DNA from: Ascochyta rabiei
Lineage: Eukaryota; Ascomycota; Dothideomycetes; Pleosporales; Didymellaceae
Length of the DNA: 64,000 bases
Direction of reading: 5' to 3'
Assembly: GCF_004011695.2 (NCBI RefSeq)
Contig: NC_082410.1
Span: 1,054,001 to 1,118,000, forward strand
Shown here piece after piece: positions 47,560-58,765 of this stretch. The notes under the pieces are model-generated. The model was not told the DNA's origin. It worked only from the letters and a program-made list of their open reading frames with translations, and did not search any database. The position numbers and the translations under genes are program-made. Every line of letters starts with the position of its first letter. Position 1 is the stretch's first letter.

Positions 47560-48796
47560 GATGGGAGTAGGAGGAGAAATAAGTGAAGGATGGAAAGCTG
47601 GTGCTCAGCCACAAGAAAGCTCGTCGAAACTGAAGACCCAACAGCGATGCACGACAACAGTAGCCATCGTTCATGGCTACACATATACTCTCACACGGAG
47701 ATTTATCGCCGTAGAATCAAGATGCCTGTAGGGTTCGCTCGGCGTCAGTTCTCCCATGCTCCCCTAATTTCCACTACTGCTGATCCTTCACTAGTCACAT
47801 TCACTTACACTTCCATATAATTTACACGAGCCTCATCAAGAAGGCTTGATCATGCGCGAGAAACTCAAGACTATGCTGCTGAAAGTTTACCACATAATGT
47901 TCATCGCAATTTGTCCGTTACTACTTCTCCTCACCCTCGCTGTATATATGTCCCGACAGGCAAGTGTCTTATTGACATGGGGGTTGCATATGAAACTTTC
48001 CGCATACTCGGGTGCCAATAAAAGCCGCACACCCTATAGTCAAAGCCCTAGCAAAAGTTCAGGAACACCACCACCCATAGCGATCTTCCAGGTTATCTTA
48101 TTCAACACAAACAAGATTCCAGAGCCTACAAAAACAGTGTCTTGTAGAGAATAATTTTCTCTATAAATCCTCTTCTCAGAATTTTTCTTCAGGCTATTGT
48201 TGTGGGTTTACGTGGAGGAGGTAGTTTGGGTGTGCGGCTTTTTTTGTCACCCGAGGTGCCGCAGTAACGGCACAGCAAATAAGACCACGCTGACCGGGGG
48301 AAACGCGAGGCTAAGTGGTGGAGAGATGAAACCCTGGTTCACCTCACAGGATCAAGCACTGTGGACGTCTTGGCAGTGCTGTTTCAGGTAAGGGTTGTAG
48401 CGCTCTGTTAGGATAACGTGCTTGTGGGGCCGATTGCAACACCGAATTACGTTCAGTAGAAGTATGGAACTGTCACATGTTAAATCCATGTAGTATTAAG
48501 CAAATCAAACTTGCTATAAAGGTTATGGCTAGCAAGACCGCAAGAAGACAAGGAACCTGCCAAAGATCCGGATTGGTGTTGTAAGGAACAAAGGAAGTCA
48601 AGTCGTATGCTTAGTGTCTACTGGTAATGCGATGACATCGCATCCACTTAGCCGAGTTGAGCGATATCCACTCATCAAGGCCGTTGTGAGAGAAACGAAA
48701 CCTTCGGAAAAGGGAACGGAGAGTTCTATTTGGAAGCCAAAAGTGGTGCTGTTCAAGTGGTCCACCGATCTGCCAAGAGACGTGATTCGAATCCAC
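47560..48796. other. 1.2 kb intergenic, no gene seen
   Basis: The promoter region of the rhamnogalacturonate lyase (which starts at 47559 on minus) and the 3' flank of the aldolase gene. Short frames without motifs only. Confidence 0.5.
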
Positions 48797-49782
48797 TCAG
48801 TCCTCACCATTTGGACAATCGTTTCTGTAAAGCGGGCTAATCTCCACTTCTCGACACCAAAGCGCCCATGGCCTGGACACTGTCGCCTGCATGGACTCCC
48901 AGGTGTCGTGAGCTTGCTTCTCAGTCAAATACTTAAGATCGCCTTCGCCCTTGGCTTTACCAGACTTAATTTTGCCGCCTGCCTCAATGTCGACTTTACC
49001 CTCCAAGGTGTGGCTGAAATACGCGTTGTGGATGGCCAGAGCTGTGGTTTGCGCTCTAGCGGCTTCTTTGGTGTATATTGCTTGGTACACAGCCTCCTCA
49101 ATTCCGTGGGCTAACGTAGTAAAGCCGTGTCCCTGTAGAAGCATAACGGCAAAATCAGGTTCGAGGGACGCTTCAGGTTTAACACCCGGGAGAGCCGACC
49201 TGACCTTAGAGTATATGAACCCAGCCGATGTTGCCGGTTTAAAGGATGCTGCGAGCGAAGCGCCGAGAGTGGAGTCGCGGACGAGGAAGTCTGAGCCGGA
49301 AGAGTTCCACACGGGAACGTTAGTCCCTGCAGTTGACACCATCAGCCTTGCACCCACGAGTTACGGTTGGACTATGCACCTAGGAAGCCGGCCATGTGTA
49401 TTGTGTTCTTCAGAGGAACTCCGCTGATGCAATAGGGCAGCACGTCGCTTGCATGACTATGGATGACACTGTTTATTCCAGGGAATCGCTTGTAAATCTC
49501 ACTGTGAATGTGGCGCTCGAGGTATCCTTGCTTCGCGTTCTTCTCGACTGCCTCAGCCGACTCGACATGATACTCGACCAGGTCGTCCGCAGAGCTTACT
49601 AGTGCTGGGGCCATGTTGCAAGGCATCCAGAACGTCGCGGCATTGTCCGGAGAGCGCACCGAAATGTGCCCATACGCGTCGAGAACGTCATGGCGGTGGA
49701 GGATGTGGCAGGCGGTGACAAGGCCCTTGAAGAGATCCTCAAGTCCAACCTTTTCGCGCTTGGGAAAATATCCAGCTGACAT
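48797..49782 (-). CDS. Class II aldolase/adducin-domain protein
   Basis: Exons 49380..49782 and 48797..49326 (intron GTGCAT..CTGCAG) give 310 residues. The family pattern is clear: LVTACHILHRHDVLDAYGHI and SVRSPDN, then FPGINSVIHSHASDVLPY with the metal-binding His-x-His, and VMLLQGHGFTTLAHGIEEAV with the third metal His. Bacterial members are L-fuculose-phosphate aldolases and relatives. Fungal homologues of this size are mostly uncharacterised, so the reaction cannot be assigned. An in-frame ATG 57 bases upstream (49839) would add a Cys/Pro-rich 19-residue extension; the inner ATG (MSAGYFPKREK) was preferred because the family usually starts close to this point. Confidence 0.86.
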
Positions 49783-49983
49783 GTTGTAATTGACAAGGGG
49801 TAGCAGAAAGCATGGCGGGCAACATATGGAAGATGGCACGTGGTGACTTGTTTTGCTGCATGATGACGCGACGTGAACGGCTGGGTTCCTTGCCGCACGG
49901 TGCTTTTGCGGCCTTCACGCGGCTACATTCCGAACCCTATATTCACAAATTAATGCCACTGAATTTGTTCGACAGGCTTCTTA

Positions 49984-51931
49984 GGCCCTGTTTACTTTCG
50001 CCGATTTGTGCACCAATTTCTGTGTTGGGTAGCGTCGCGCGGCGTTACAACCAGACAGGGGGTTGCAGTAGCATGTACTTAGCAGCTGTAAATTAGTAGA
50101 TAGGGGGCTGTTTACTTTTGCTAACTTAACATTTAGGCCCTGTTTATTTTCGCCGATTTATGCGCCGATTTCTGTGTTAGGTACGGTGGTAAAAGGGTAG
50201 GGGTTGGGTAGGGTAGAGTCTATATAGGGTAGAGGTAGGGGTAGAGTAGGGTCTATTGTCATGACAGCGGCTCTGCCCACCGTGCCAAGCAACCTCAAAA
50301 GGTATCAGTGATCACTCAGATGAGTGATCCAAGGCCAGAACAGTACTTATCGTCATACCAGGTCAGAGGTGGACACTGCCACATGCCGGAGGCTAAGAGC
50401 CTGACAATATCTCCCCTCTTAACAAGGGCCTGACCTAGGCCCGACAGGCATTTGGGGGTCACGGGATCTGACGCGCGCCTCTCGGCCGCTCAGAGAGATA
50501 TCTCTCCTAAGTACTGGACCTTCCAGCAGCAACGGCACGCTGTGGCCTATATTAGGCCGTGCCTCAGCTCACTACCACGTAATAAGCTGACTGTCAGAAC
50601 CCAGGCCAAGGAGCTAGGTTCTGACACTAGTAGAGCAGTATATAGTCAGTTCCGGTTACTTCCTAAACACAGGCAGCAATTAGTCTATCTAACACCCTCA
50701 GGAAAACACTATCTGTTACTGCTCCTCTATTTAGCCTTGTGCCTAACTTACTGTCTTAACATTCTAATCGCTCCTACACTTGGGAACAGAGGACTGTTTA
50801 TATTAGAAATAGATACTACACTGCTAACGGCTGCTGTAATGACACAGGATGATAGAAGGCTCCAGAATGCGTGTGTATCCACTACGAGGTGTATGGGAGC
50901 ACTGGGACAGGTAACACAGAGAATCTTCTATTCCTATAGGTCTTGTACAAAGGATACTTAAAAACTATCTAAGACTAATTCTCCTTGTGCCTTTATACCT
51001 TTGGGTACGGGGAAGGTCAGAAGTGCTGACCAGGATGCGGGACGAAAGCGGGATGTAAAGGCACCGAGTCGGATGTGAGTCTGGGCATGAACCCTTTGAT
51101 GGACCGGTGCTTTACAGCTGCACTGTTTACACTAGGACCTCCCTCTGTTAAGGAGAACCTATACGTGCTAGGGGCAGCATTAACAGCCTATATAGAACCT
51201 AACCTAAGCTAAACTAAAAGATAGAGTGTTACCCTTAAGGAGATACTTGTTAAGACAGTAAGTTAGGCACAAGGTTAAATAGAGGAGCAGTAACAGATAG
51301 TATTTTCCTGAGGGTATTAGATAGACTAATTGCTGCCTGTGTTTAGGAAGTGACTGGAACTAACGGTCTTACTAGAGACGTATTCTATTAAATAGTATCT
51401 TGTTATCTCTTAAATAATTGTCTAGCTACTACACTGCCTTACTAAAGGTCTCTAGCTGTCTATAAATGCCTAATATTTCAACGTAGGTGTCTAGGTAGTG
51501 CTTCACAACAGCATAAAACGCCGAGTTTGCCACTAAAACTGTTACAACAGCAGCCTGATTAGTCTTAGAGATAGATATAGTAGAGGTAGAGTAAAGGTAT
51601 AATAGACTGTCAATAGTGCCACTGTCAATAGTGCTAAGGTAGGTTACGTGTGCGAATACAGAAAGTCCTATGTTAAATACAGAGGTTAAAAGGCCCTGTA
51701 TTTAATACAAGCATTTTTATGTAAGAGAAATTAGCAGTCTAGTGCACTATCCCCTTCTTTAATTCTTACAGGAGATCTAAACCTTATTTACTAGTAAAAC
51801 GTCTTAACTATCAAAAATTAGAGATTACAAGTAAACAGTCCTGGGTTGGCTGATTTCCAACACGGAAATCCGCCGATTTTTAAAACATCCAGGCAAAATC
51901 GGCGCACAAATCGGCGAAAGTAAACAGGGAC
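49984..51931. mobile_element. Nested TIR DNA transposon, PIF/Harbinger-like ends
   Basis: The left end at 49984 (GGCCCTGTTTACTTTCGCC...) and the right end at 51931 are imperfect inverted repeats of about 36 bp, and both are flanked by TTA (49981..49983 and 51932..51934), a 3-bp target duplication typical of PIF/Harbinger elements. A second left-type end starts at 50136, again after TTA (50133..50135), and a degenerate one near 50104, so one element has probably inserted in another. The subterminal motif ATTTCTGTGTT occurs at the left ends and inverted near 51852. No transposase frame is visible; the 170-codon frame at 50452..50961 has no recognised motif. The element is non-autonomous or heavily decayed. 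The superfamily is inferred from ends and target site only. Confidence 0.7.
50649..51360. repeat. Long inverted repeat, two arms of about 111 bp
   Basis: Arm 1 (50649..50760) and arm 2 (51250..51360) are reverse complements, with most differences being C/T or G/A transitions. The loop of about 490 bp includes the segment that recurs at 58797..59063. The structure lies inside the TIR element and would form a large hairpin in RNA or single-stranded DNA. Confidence 0.85.
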
Positions 51932-51934
51932 TTA

Positions 51935-52515
51935 GTAGCCGACCGCTTCGCAGCAGGTTCTCGAATATTCTCTTCTCTAATCTTGCGATCGCTTCCTGGT
52001 CACTACTTCGGCACCTCCCTAACCACGTGCTACGTACTGCATAGAGTTTGGTCAAAGCCCAGAAGGCATATAAACTAGATACAGGTAGGGTACCTATTCC
52101 AACTCAGCATTAGATGTCGTCATACTTGGTTGAAATGATTTAGGTGGAATACAAAGTACTCGCCATCATGCGCATTATGCTTTGTCGGTGATTCAAATAC
52201 TGAAGTATCAGAAGTGCTAGACAGAGAGTAGCCACACACTATGTTGCAATTATTGAATGCTTGTCTGTGGACTGGGCTGGTTCGGTGTTGCTTGGGCGTG
52301 TGGTGTATAGTAGCATGCAGGCTCAGTCCGCTCCTTACACTCATCTTTGGCTAGACCGATCAATTCTGGTTGGAGTCCTTCCCCTCGCGTACCGTGTCAC
52401 TTTTTTTGTGTTGTTGCATCTCATTCAGTCTGTAGCGCCCTATCCTTTATTCCTAATTTCTTGATGGCGACGTCTCTGGATTTGCTGTCTTCATCCTACA
52501 TTCCAGTCCTCCCCC
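51935..52515. other. Intergenic, no gene seen
   Basis: A spacer between the transposon and the small gene at 52516. Nothing is recognised. Confidence 0.5.
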
Positions 52516-52965
52516 TCATGTTTCTTCCTCACTACTGCCATCTTCATCGATGTCTACAGGCTTGGCTTCAACCTCGCATTTCCTCGCATAGCAACCATCC
52601 TTCTCCGTGCCACCCATGCCAATTCCAATGTATAGCCCACCCTTTTGCTCCTCTATAATTTTGTCCTCATCTACTTCGCAGTTGTTGTCAGGGTTATCGC
52701 GAGCAAACATGATCTTTTTGGCGCGATTGTTTGCGCCTCCGACTGTGGTGTGCACTGAATCGATAGTTGTGGCTCCCTTTCCGTCTTCGAAGTCGGCTGA
52801 TGTTGGGTAGTAAGTGTCGGTGACGATATAAACAAATCTGTTTGATGATTTGTGAGTCTTCGGAATGGGTGAATTACTTGTGCGACAGACACAGAGTGTC
52901 TCCTGCTCAAGAAGCATGTCACAGCCTGTGTGCTGTACAACAGCTGAGGGATGAGCCCGCGGCAA
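52516..52965 (-). CDS. Small hypothetical protein
   Basis: An open frame of 149 residues. The part from about residue 43 (RFVYIVTDTYYPTSADFEDG, then ATTIDSVHTTVGGANNRAKK) looks like a real compact alpha/beta domain and resembles short conserved fungal hypotheticals. The acidic tail (DIDEDGSSEEET) is typical of a cytosolic or nuclear protein. The first 40 residues look less convincing; an intron acceptor just before RFVYIV (AAACAG) could supply a different first exon. Function is unknown. Confidence 0.55.
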   Translation of the reverse strand: MPRAHPSAVVQHTGCDMLLEQETLCVCRTSNSPIPKTHKSSNRFVYIVTDTYYPTSADFEDGKGATTIDSVHTTVGGANNRAKKIMFARDNPDNNCEVDEDKIIEEQKGGLYIGIGMGGTEKDGCYARKCEVEAKPVDIDEDGSSEEET

Positions 52966-55238
52966 GATATCAAATTGGAGGCTATCCGACTGGTGTCTTC
53001 GAAAGACTATTGGAACGTCTTTCTTGACAACCTGTACATCTGAGAGACTGCGGGCCAGTTGGACGTCATGTGGTGTACCTGCTGTAGCTCAAGGTCTAAG
53101 ACCTGCTCAAGTGCCGGTGCAATCCCTGCTTTTGAAGGAGACACGATTAGCCATTCGGAACGTAGTGCAACTCATGCTTGACACGTGGCTTACTGTGGCT
53201 GCAGGCTGACTGAAGGAGACTCTCCTCGGTGGACCGGCTCACTGCCTGCCTCGTGGGCTTTTTACTGCATAGATTTCGGAAGCTATGAGGGGCGCAATTG
53301 ATAGACTTCTCAGGTTGTATATACTTTGCCATGTTTGAGAATGCAGCTAGTCGAGTGACAGAGCGTATTTGTCATCGTATTGATGTCTTTTGGACCTATC
53401 TTTTGGACCTGTCGTCGGGATGAGGGGCGCAAGAGTTGCCGACAGCACAATGAAACCATGTATGGGCTCATCGCCACACCAGGCTGGACCTATTGAACGC
53501 GGCGGTTGACGTGGGCTGAGGACAGCTACTTCAACAGTAACAGTGCACGTACGTCTTGATTTTTCCTCGGATGGATCGGTAGGAGACCGTGTGGCGGGAT
53601 CCAGATCACAAGACCAGTCCCACATTCGTGAATCGCTCCGCGGACCACCCTTCCACGAGACTACCAGCTGTTACGAAAAACCTCGCATGGCGAAAAAAAA
53701 AAGCGGAAAGAAACAGTGCTCCAGTTACAGTACCGCTCTGATGGTAATGACCGCTGTGCCACTTACTCTAGTAGAAGCTCATATAGAAGAGGAGCCTAGG
53801 CAAAGGGAAGGGAAAAGAAGCTCTTTCAGTTACCACCAATCAAATTTTACAGGCTGATCATCGAGCAGGGGACCATGGAATAGACGTGAAGCCAGAGAAT
53901 TGCTTGTGAAGAGTCATTAACGCAGAAACAGAAGGTTGTGACACGACCAACATATGGTGGCGTTCGCAAGATTGACGTGCACGAGCCTTCTCCGACAAGC
54001 TTGCCACCATCAGTCCCGAGCTTACGGCACCGATATCTCGCACCTTCCAGCCGGATCGAACTTGAGACTGGTAGTCGAAAATGTCATTCTGGGCAATCAA
54101 AAGCACCTAGCCGGTGGTAGAACTAGAACCCAACACACAAGGTACGCGGCGGAACATTGTGTCACTTCTGACTTACATTCACAACCACAAGCCTGCGGTC
54201 CAAAGAAGGGCTTCTAGACTCGCGTTGGATTTCTCCTCGAGGATTTCCATTGTACATCTGGGTGAGTGTACAGTGCGCATATATCACGCCTGCTACGAGG
54301 TCGAGTGATGCTGTGACTCAAGTGGCTGAGGCGCAGCAAACCATGGACCACTCAACAATGCGTGACTCAACTTGCTAAGAAGTCAAATAGGATATTTCTG
54401 GCTTCTACACTCTAATTATCAGTCACCCAGAATACTAATGCCTATGTCGTCTTCAGCCAGCTAAGTTGCACAACACTCAACGTGGATTGCTAAGAAAGCT
54501 TGCATCGCCGACAATACATCGCAAGATGCACATCAACCAAAGCCAAATTACCATACTTCCCGCCAAGCCATGTCTTGAGGTAATTCTGAGAGCCTAGTTG
54601 TGAGTCGTACGACCTTTCGAACACACAGCAGTGACAGCATCACTATCGTCGAGTCCCGTGGGGTTGGACATGCACGAAATGGATCTTCCTGAACCATCAC
54701 ACTGCAAATACTAATTCTCATGTGCAGAAAATTGCCAATTGATCCTCACATTCGTTCTATCTGCAACCTCACGATCCAGATGCCTTCCTAATCCGCACCT
54801 TCGCCGACGCCCCAGAAAAAATGTTTCGTGCCGAGCCGCCGCCGACCAACAAAAATCAAATCTTCTCTCCAAGTCTGCTTCCCTTCAAAGCTGGTAGAAC
54901 TCGGAGCAGAAAGAGGTACTGGTAGCCAACCTAGTGTTGCAATCATGGCTAACCAAAAGAAAGCTCTGAACTCGAGGTGCACTGTCCCAACTGCAGATGC
55001 CAAATATTCCAAGCTGAGAGGCAGCATCGTCACGTGATTCCGCGTACACGCACGCGAGAGTTGGCTGCACAATAGATCCTTCACTATAGTCCTCACTTTC
55101 GAGCCGTGGCTTGATTGTTTTATTTCCTTGAGCTAGAGTGGCCGGGTTCTCGTTTGGAGATTTCACCTGCGCACTACCGATACGACTGGAAACGTACTAT
55201 ATCTAGCACAAACTTCTACGAACATACCACAGCGTCTC
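52966..55238. other. 2.3 kb gene-poor stretch
   Basis: Short overlapping frames on both strands without motifs; nothing supported. Confidence 0.5.
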
Positions 55239-56165
55239 ATGATGACGACGAATATGCGCACCTTTCTCCCTATGTTACCGCCCGAGCTCCGCAACGAAGT
55301 CTACAGCTACCTCTCAGCCCACGAGACCTCCACGACAAGCAATGCCGGCCTTCCTCTACAGCTCAAGAGCTATTCGTGCAAGCATACCCTCGTCCAAATC
55401 TGTCCGGTCCATTCAGGCTCCACGGGCCTCCTAGCACTCCAGCACTACAATTTCCTCGAAGCACACGAATATCAGACTTGGCTTCTCAACAACGCCGTCA
55501 CAGTACGGCTGGGTGTTGTCTTCAGGGGTCGCGTTAACACATTCGTCCAAGAACACTGGGACAAGAAGATCGAGACCCATATCCACAAACTGGCAAAGCA
55601 GCACCCGTGGTTGAAGAAGGTGGCCAAGTACGACATCCAGATCTTGTGGGACGCTCCAGACGGGGTGCTGAAAAGCAAGAACAACAGGAGAACTGCCGGT
55701 CAGATACCGCGGGCCATGACGCGAACCCTGACAGCGCTGATGGACGAGGATACTAGGAAGAGCCAGGGGGGTGTATCGGTCAAGCTACGCCTCGAGCACC
55801 ATGTTGCTGGTGTGGCAATCCGTTCAGCACCGCGGTTTGGACTCGGCAGCTTCATGGCGCTGGCAACGGACTCAGGTTGCCGATCGCAGACAATGGAGAT
55901 CTGGAAGGAGCCGTGTCCCAGGGTCCTGCCCCGCAAGTCTGCGCGACTGACGCCAGTGGTGAAGCATGAGGAGAAAGTGCTGTTGAAGTTTGAACATGGT
56001 CGCGTGGCCTGGGTAGACAGGGGGCAGGGGACATTGGTGATGAAGAAAATCGCTGTTTCAGAGAAGACGACAAGTGCTTCGTTCATGGACACAGGGATAG
56101 CGTACGACTCGCCAACCGAGTTCATGCTGTTAGAGCTGCTTGAAGACTGCTATGGGAGAAGGTGA
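55239..56165 (+). CDS. F-box-like/2EXR-type hypothetical protein
   Basis: A single exon of 308 residues from ATG 55239; an internal ATG at 55254 is also possible. The start LPMLPPELRNEVYSYLS is the F-box-like opening helix found in many expanded fungal families. The remainder (YSCKHTLVQICPVHSGSTGL, QTWLLNNAVTVRLGVVFRG) describes a globular domain I cannot name. No membrane segment or signal peptide is seen. Such proteins are numerous and lineage-specific in Pezizomycotina and mostly uncharacterised. Confidence 0.75.
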   Translation: MMTTNMRTFLPMLPPELRNEVYSYLSAHETSTTSNAGLPLQLKSYSCKHTLVQICPVHSGSTGLLALQHYNFLEAHEYQTWLLNNAVTVRLGVVFRGRVNTFVQEHWDKKIETHIHKLAKQHPWLKKVAKYDIQILWDAPDGVLKSKNNRRTAGQIPRAMTRTLTALMDEDTRKSQGGVSVKLRLEHHVAGVAIRSAPRFGLGSFMALATDSGCRSQTMEIWKEPCPRVLPRKSARLTPVVKHEEKVLLKFEHGRVAWVDRGQGTLVMKKIAVSEKTTSASFMDTGIAYDSPTEFMLLELLEDCYGRR

Positions 56166-56508
56166 CCACGAGTTATGTATGAAATTTCAAGAACTATAGA
56201 AGATACCGCAAACCGATGTCAGTGTCAACTTGCAAACGACCGCAGAGCGAGAAACTGTAAGCTGCATCAACTGTGGCTCAGTAGTATCATGCGATCAATT
56301 TCATGCGTACCACATACACCACATCCACGTCATTCCACATCAGCACCAACCACACGACACGCAAAAAGAAAGGCAGCATCCACCGAAAATCTTTCGTGGC
56401 GTTCTACATCGGCCGAGCCCTAGACCCACACCGACCGCGGAAACCTCAGAGCCCCAATCGTTCCACGCCAAAAATGTTCAACCACCCTACGACGAAACAA
56501 CGGCAAAA
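56166..56508. other. Intergenic, no gene seen
   Basis: A short spacer between the F-box-like gene and the tRNA gene. Confidence 0.5.
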
Positions 56509-56596
56509 TGCATCGGCCGGGAATCGAACCCGGGGCTAGCCGAAACTGTCCCGTGAGGGATGGCAACGGCTAATTTTACCACTAAACCACCGATGC
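56509..56596 (-). tRNA. tRNA-Gly (anticodon GCC) with intron
   Basis: The reverse complement folds as a tRNA. The acceptor stem GCATCGG pairs with CCGATGC, and a D arm with AGTGGTA follows. The anticodon stem AGCCG/CGGCT holds loop TT-GCC-A, the T arm is CCGGG-TTCGATT-CCCGG, and the discriminator is A. A 17-nt intron (56544..56560) sits one base 3' of the anticodon, the usual place for nuclear tRNA introns. A and B box promoter sequences are internal (TGGTTTAGTGG and GGTTCGATTCC). Confidence 0.95.
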
Positions 56597-56877
56597 GAGA
56601 ATTTATTATTCGCCTCTCTTGCAACAGCTTCTTGGAAGTTTGCGAAGAAGTTATAAATATATAGTCAACAATTGCATACGGCTTGGCATAGTCGAGAACG
56701 ACCGCCAAAACTGTATTCTGGAAAACCACAAGTGACTTCCCGATAATACCCTACCAGCATATTGGTGGCATGAGGCGAGGCGGCTCAAGAAGCTTGGCTT
56801 AGCAACACTTCTCTGCCCTGTCGCAACCATGACATTATGATCTCACTGCTTCAAAAGACGTCTGCAACTCTAATTAC

Positions 56878-57790
56878 CTAGGGCCAAATCCCAGGCTGCA
56901 AGCGCCATGCGGCGGCTGCGGTACTTCTGGATCGACACATGCTGCATCGATAGATAGGACAACAACAAGCGCTCAAGGGCAATCAACTCGATGTTCCAGT
57001 GGTACCGGAACGCGGCATAGTGCTACGTCTTCCTGTCGGACGTGTCGCTGTCAGTTGCGAAAGAGACGGGCATGGCCCCGTGCAGCGACTGGGAGGCGTC
57101 GTTTCGTGCAAGCGCATGGCTCACTCGAGGACGGACGCTGCAAGAGCTGATCACGCCAGTGACAGTTAAGTTCTTCTTGCGTGAAGGACAGCGCATAGGC
57201 GACAAAGCATTGCTTAATTGCTTACCACATAATGTCACCAGCATCCCGCTTACAGCACTGCGTAACAATCTTTTAGATCAGTTTAGCATAACTAAACAAA
57301 GGCGGTAGGTTAATAATTGCAAAACAACTAAAGAAGAAGATATTGTTTATTACCTATTTAGAGTTCTTAGCAGCTTTATACTAATTACATATAGCAAAGG
57401 AGAGGAGAATGCACAAAGGAGACTGCAGGCTAAGATAGAGGCAGCTAGCAGTGCACCGTTAATTATTCTATTCTTACAAAATAAGTCTTTTATTAATTGC
57501 AAAGCACAGCTTGCTGGACTTAAAGCAAACCTCTTTAGCAACAACTAAACTACTACTACGCTAGCAATAGTTAGGCTATGCAGGATAGGCAAGTCGCAGC
57601 TCGCACTTAAGGCTGCACACAGAACAAAATTAAACAGCAAGGATTGTCTAGTCTTTTGGATGGACGCGACTGATATAGACAGCCTCTACCAGTTATATGC
57701 AAGCGTTGCGCAGAAGCTTAATATACCTGGCTGTGAGGAGGACCAGGCAGATATGAAGCAGGTCGTGAGATGCTGCGTGGCAGAGGTTAG
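56878..57790 (+). pseudogene. HET-NB-ARC (NLR-type incompatibility) gene relic
   Basis: One continuous reading frame of about 300 codons shows a HET domain: LRYFWIDTCCID, AINSMFQWYRNAA, CYVFLSDVS, WEASFRASAWLTRGRTLQEL and NVTSIPLTALR. A linker with EEDIVYYLFRVL and GEENAQRRLQAKIEAAS follows, then the start of an NB-ARC ATPase with a damaged P-loop (LCRIGKSQLALKAA, where family members have GxGGxGKSQ) and CLVFWMDATDIDSLYQ. It is interrupted by TAG 56955..56957, TAG 57018..57020, TAG 57306..57308 and TAA 57546..57548 but by no frameshift. Fungal NLRs of this type control heterokaryon incompatibility or defence-like cell death. The copy is truncated after about 57790, where retrotransposon sequence begins soon after, and lacks a repeat domain. 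Confidence 0.85.
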
Positions 57791-57904
57791 TAAGCTCCAT
57801 TACCTTAGTATACTCTGCATTGCAGAAAGCCTCTCTATAACACACTGTTTCCAGACATGGCTCAGTCCCATCAGTCAGATTCAAGCACCCAGCGAACCTC
57901 TCGC

Positions 57905-58765
57905 GCAGGGAAGTCAACGTCTCACACGCACGTCTACTCCATGATCTACGCAAGAGGCGAGTGGATAAGAAGACAGTAAAGTGGATCGCAAGCTTTCTTA
58001 GCAATAGACACACGAGCATCGCAATTGACAGCTTCCAGTCAACAGCGTATCAAATCAACACAGGCATACCCTAGGGATCGCCGCTATCACCTATCCTCTA
58101 CCTCTTCTACAACGCTAACCTGATAGACGAATGTAATTAAGCATTAGACACTATATTTACAGGCTACATAGATAATGTTAGCATCCTTATATAGGGTAGG
58201 ACAATAGAGTAAACATGCAAGACACTAGGTAGGATACTTAAGAAGGCACAGCGTTAGGCTAGCATACACGCATAATTTTCGCTCTAAACAAGTTCCAGCT
58301 TACTTACTTTACAAGATCACGCAAACGCATTAACACTGCAACACCTATTTAAACTAAATAAGGCGAGATATAACCTGCAGCAATGTGTAAGTACCTTAGA
58401 CTAACAATAGATGCAAAGCTACACTAGGAAGAACACATAGAGGAGATTAGACAGAAAGCAACAAAGACAGTTAACACTCTTAGCAGCCTAGGAGGGTCTT
58501 ACTAGGGCGCTAGTCTTCTTAACCTGCGGTAAATATACAAAGGCACCATACTCCTGCAGATAATACGCCTGCTTAATATAGTTAAACACTAGCATAGAGG
58601 GAAGCTATAAACTGGAAGGATGCTTAATATATTGCAGAGCATATATGGAAGAGTAGTAAGGGGTTATTAGTAGAGCGTAAAGAGCTACGTTAGAAGCAGC
58701 ATTAGAAATAGAGACGTTTCTCCTCCCTGTTAACTCAACTTAAGCAGCAGATATAGAAGCGCAAC
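57905..58765 (+). mobile_element. Truncated LINE (non-LTR) reverse-transcriptase fragment
   Basis: The reading frame gives VSHARLLHDLRKRRVDKKTV, KWIASFLSNRHTSIAID and NTGIP-stop-GSPLSPILYLFYNA. Next come TGYIDNVSIL (the catalytic box, normally a Tyr-x-Asp-Asp type), KFQLTYFTRSRKRIN and CKYLRLTIDAKLH, with further C-terminal traces to about 58765. Many codons expected to be Gln or Trp are TAG or TAA, and one small frameshift lies near 58270. This is the 3' part of a Tad1-like LINE reverse transcriptase, inactive, with the mutation style expected of RIP. Its 5' part is missing, as is usual for LINE insertions. Confidence 0.82.

Noticed and set aside
50200..50256. Interstitial telomere-like tract (gggtag repeats)
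   Set aside because: The units are irregular (gggtagg, ggtagag) and do not give a regular TTAGGG array; it lies just inside the nested transposon ends.
50452..50961. 170-codon frame in the TIR element as a transposase
   Set aside because: It shows no DDE-type spacing or DNA-binding motif and overlaps the long inverted repeat and the dispersed repeat, so it was left unannotated.
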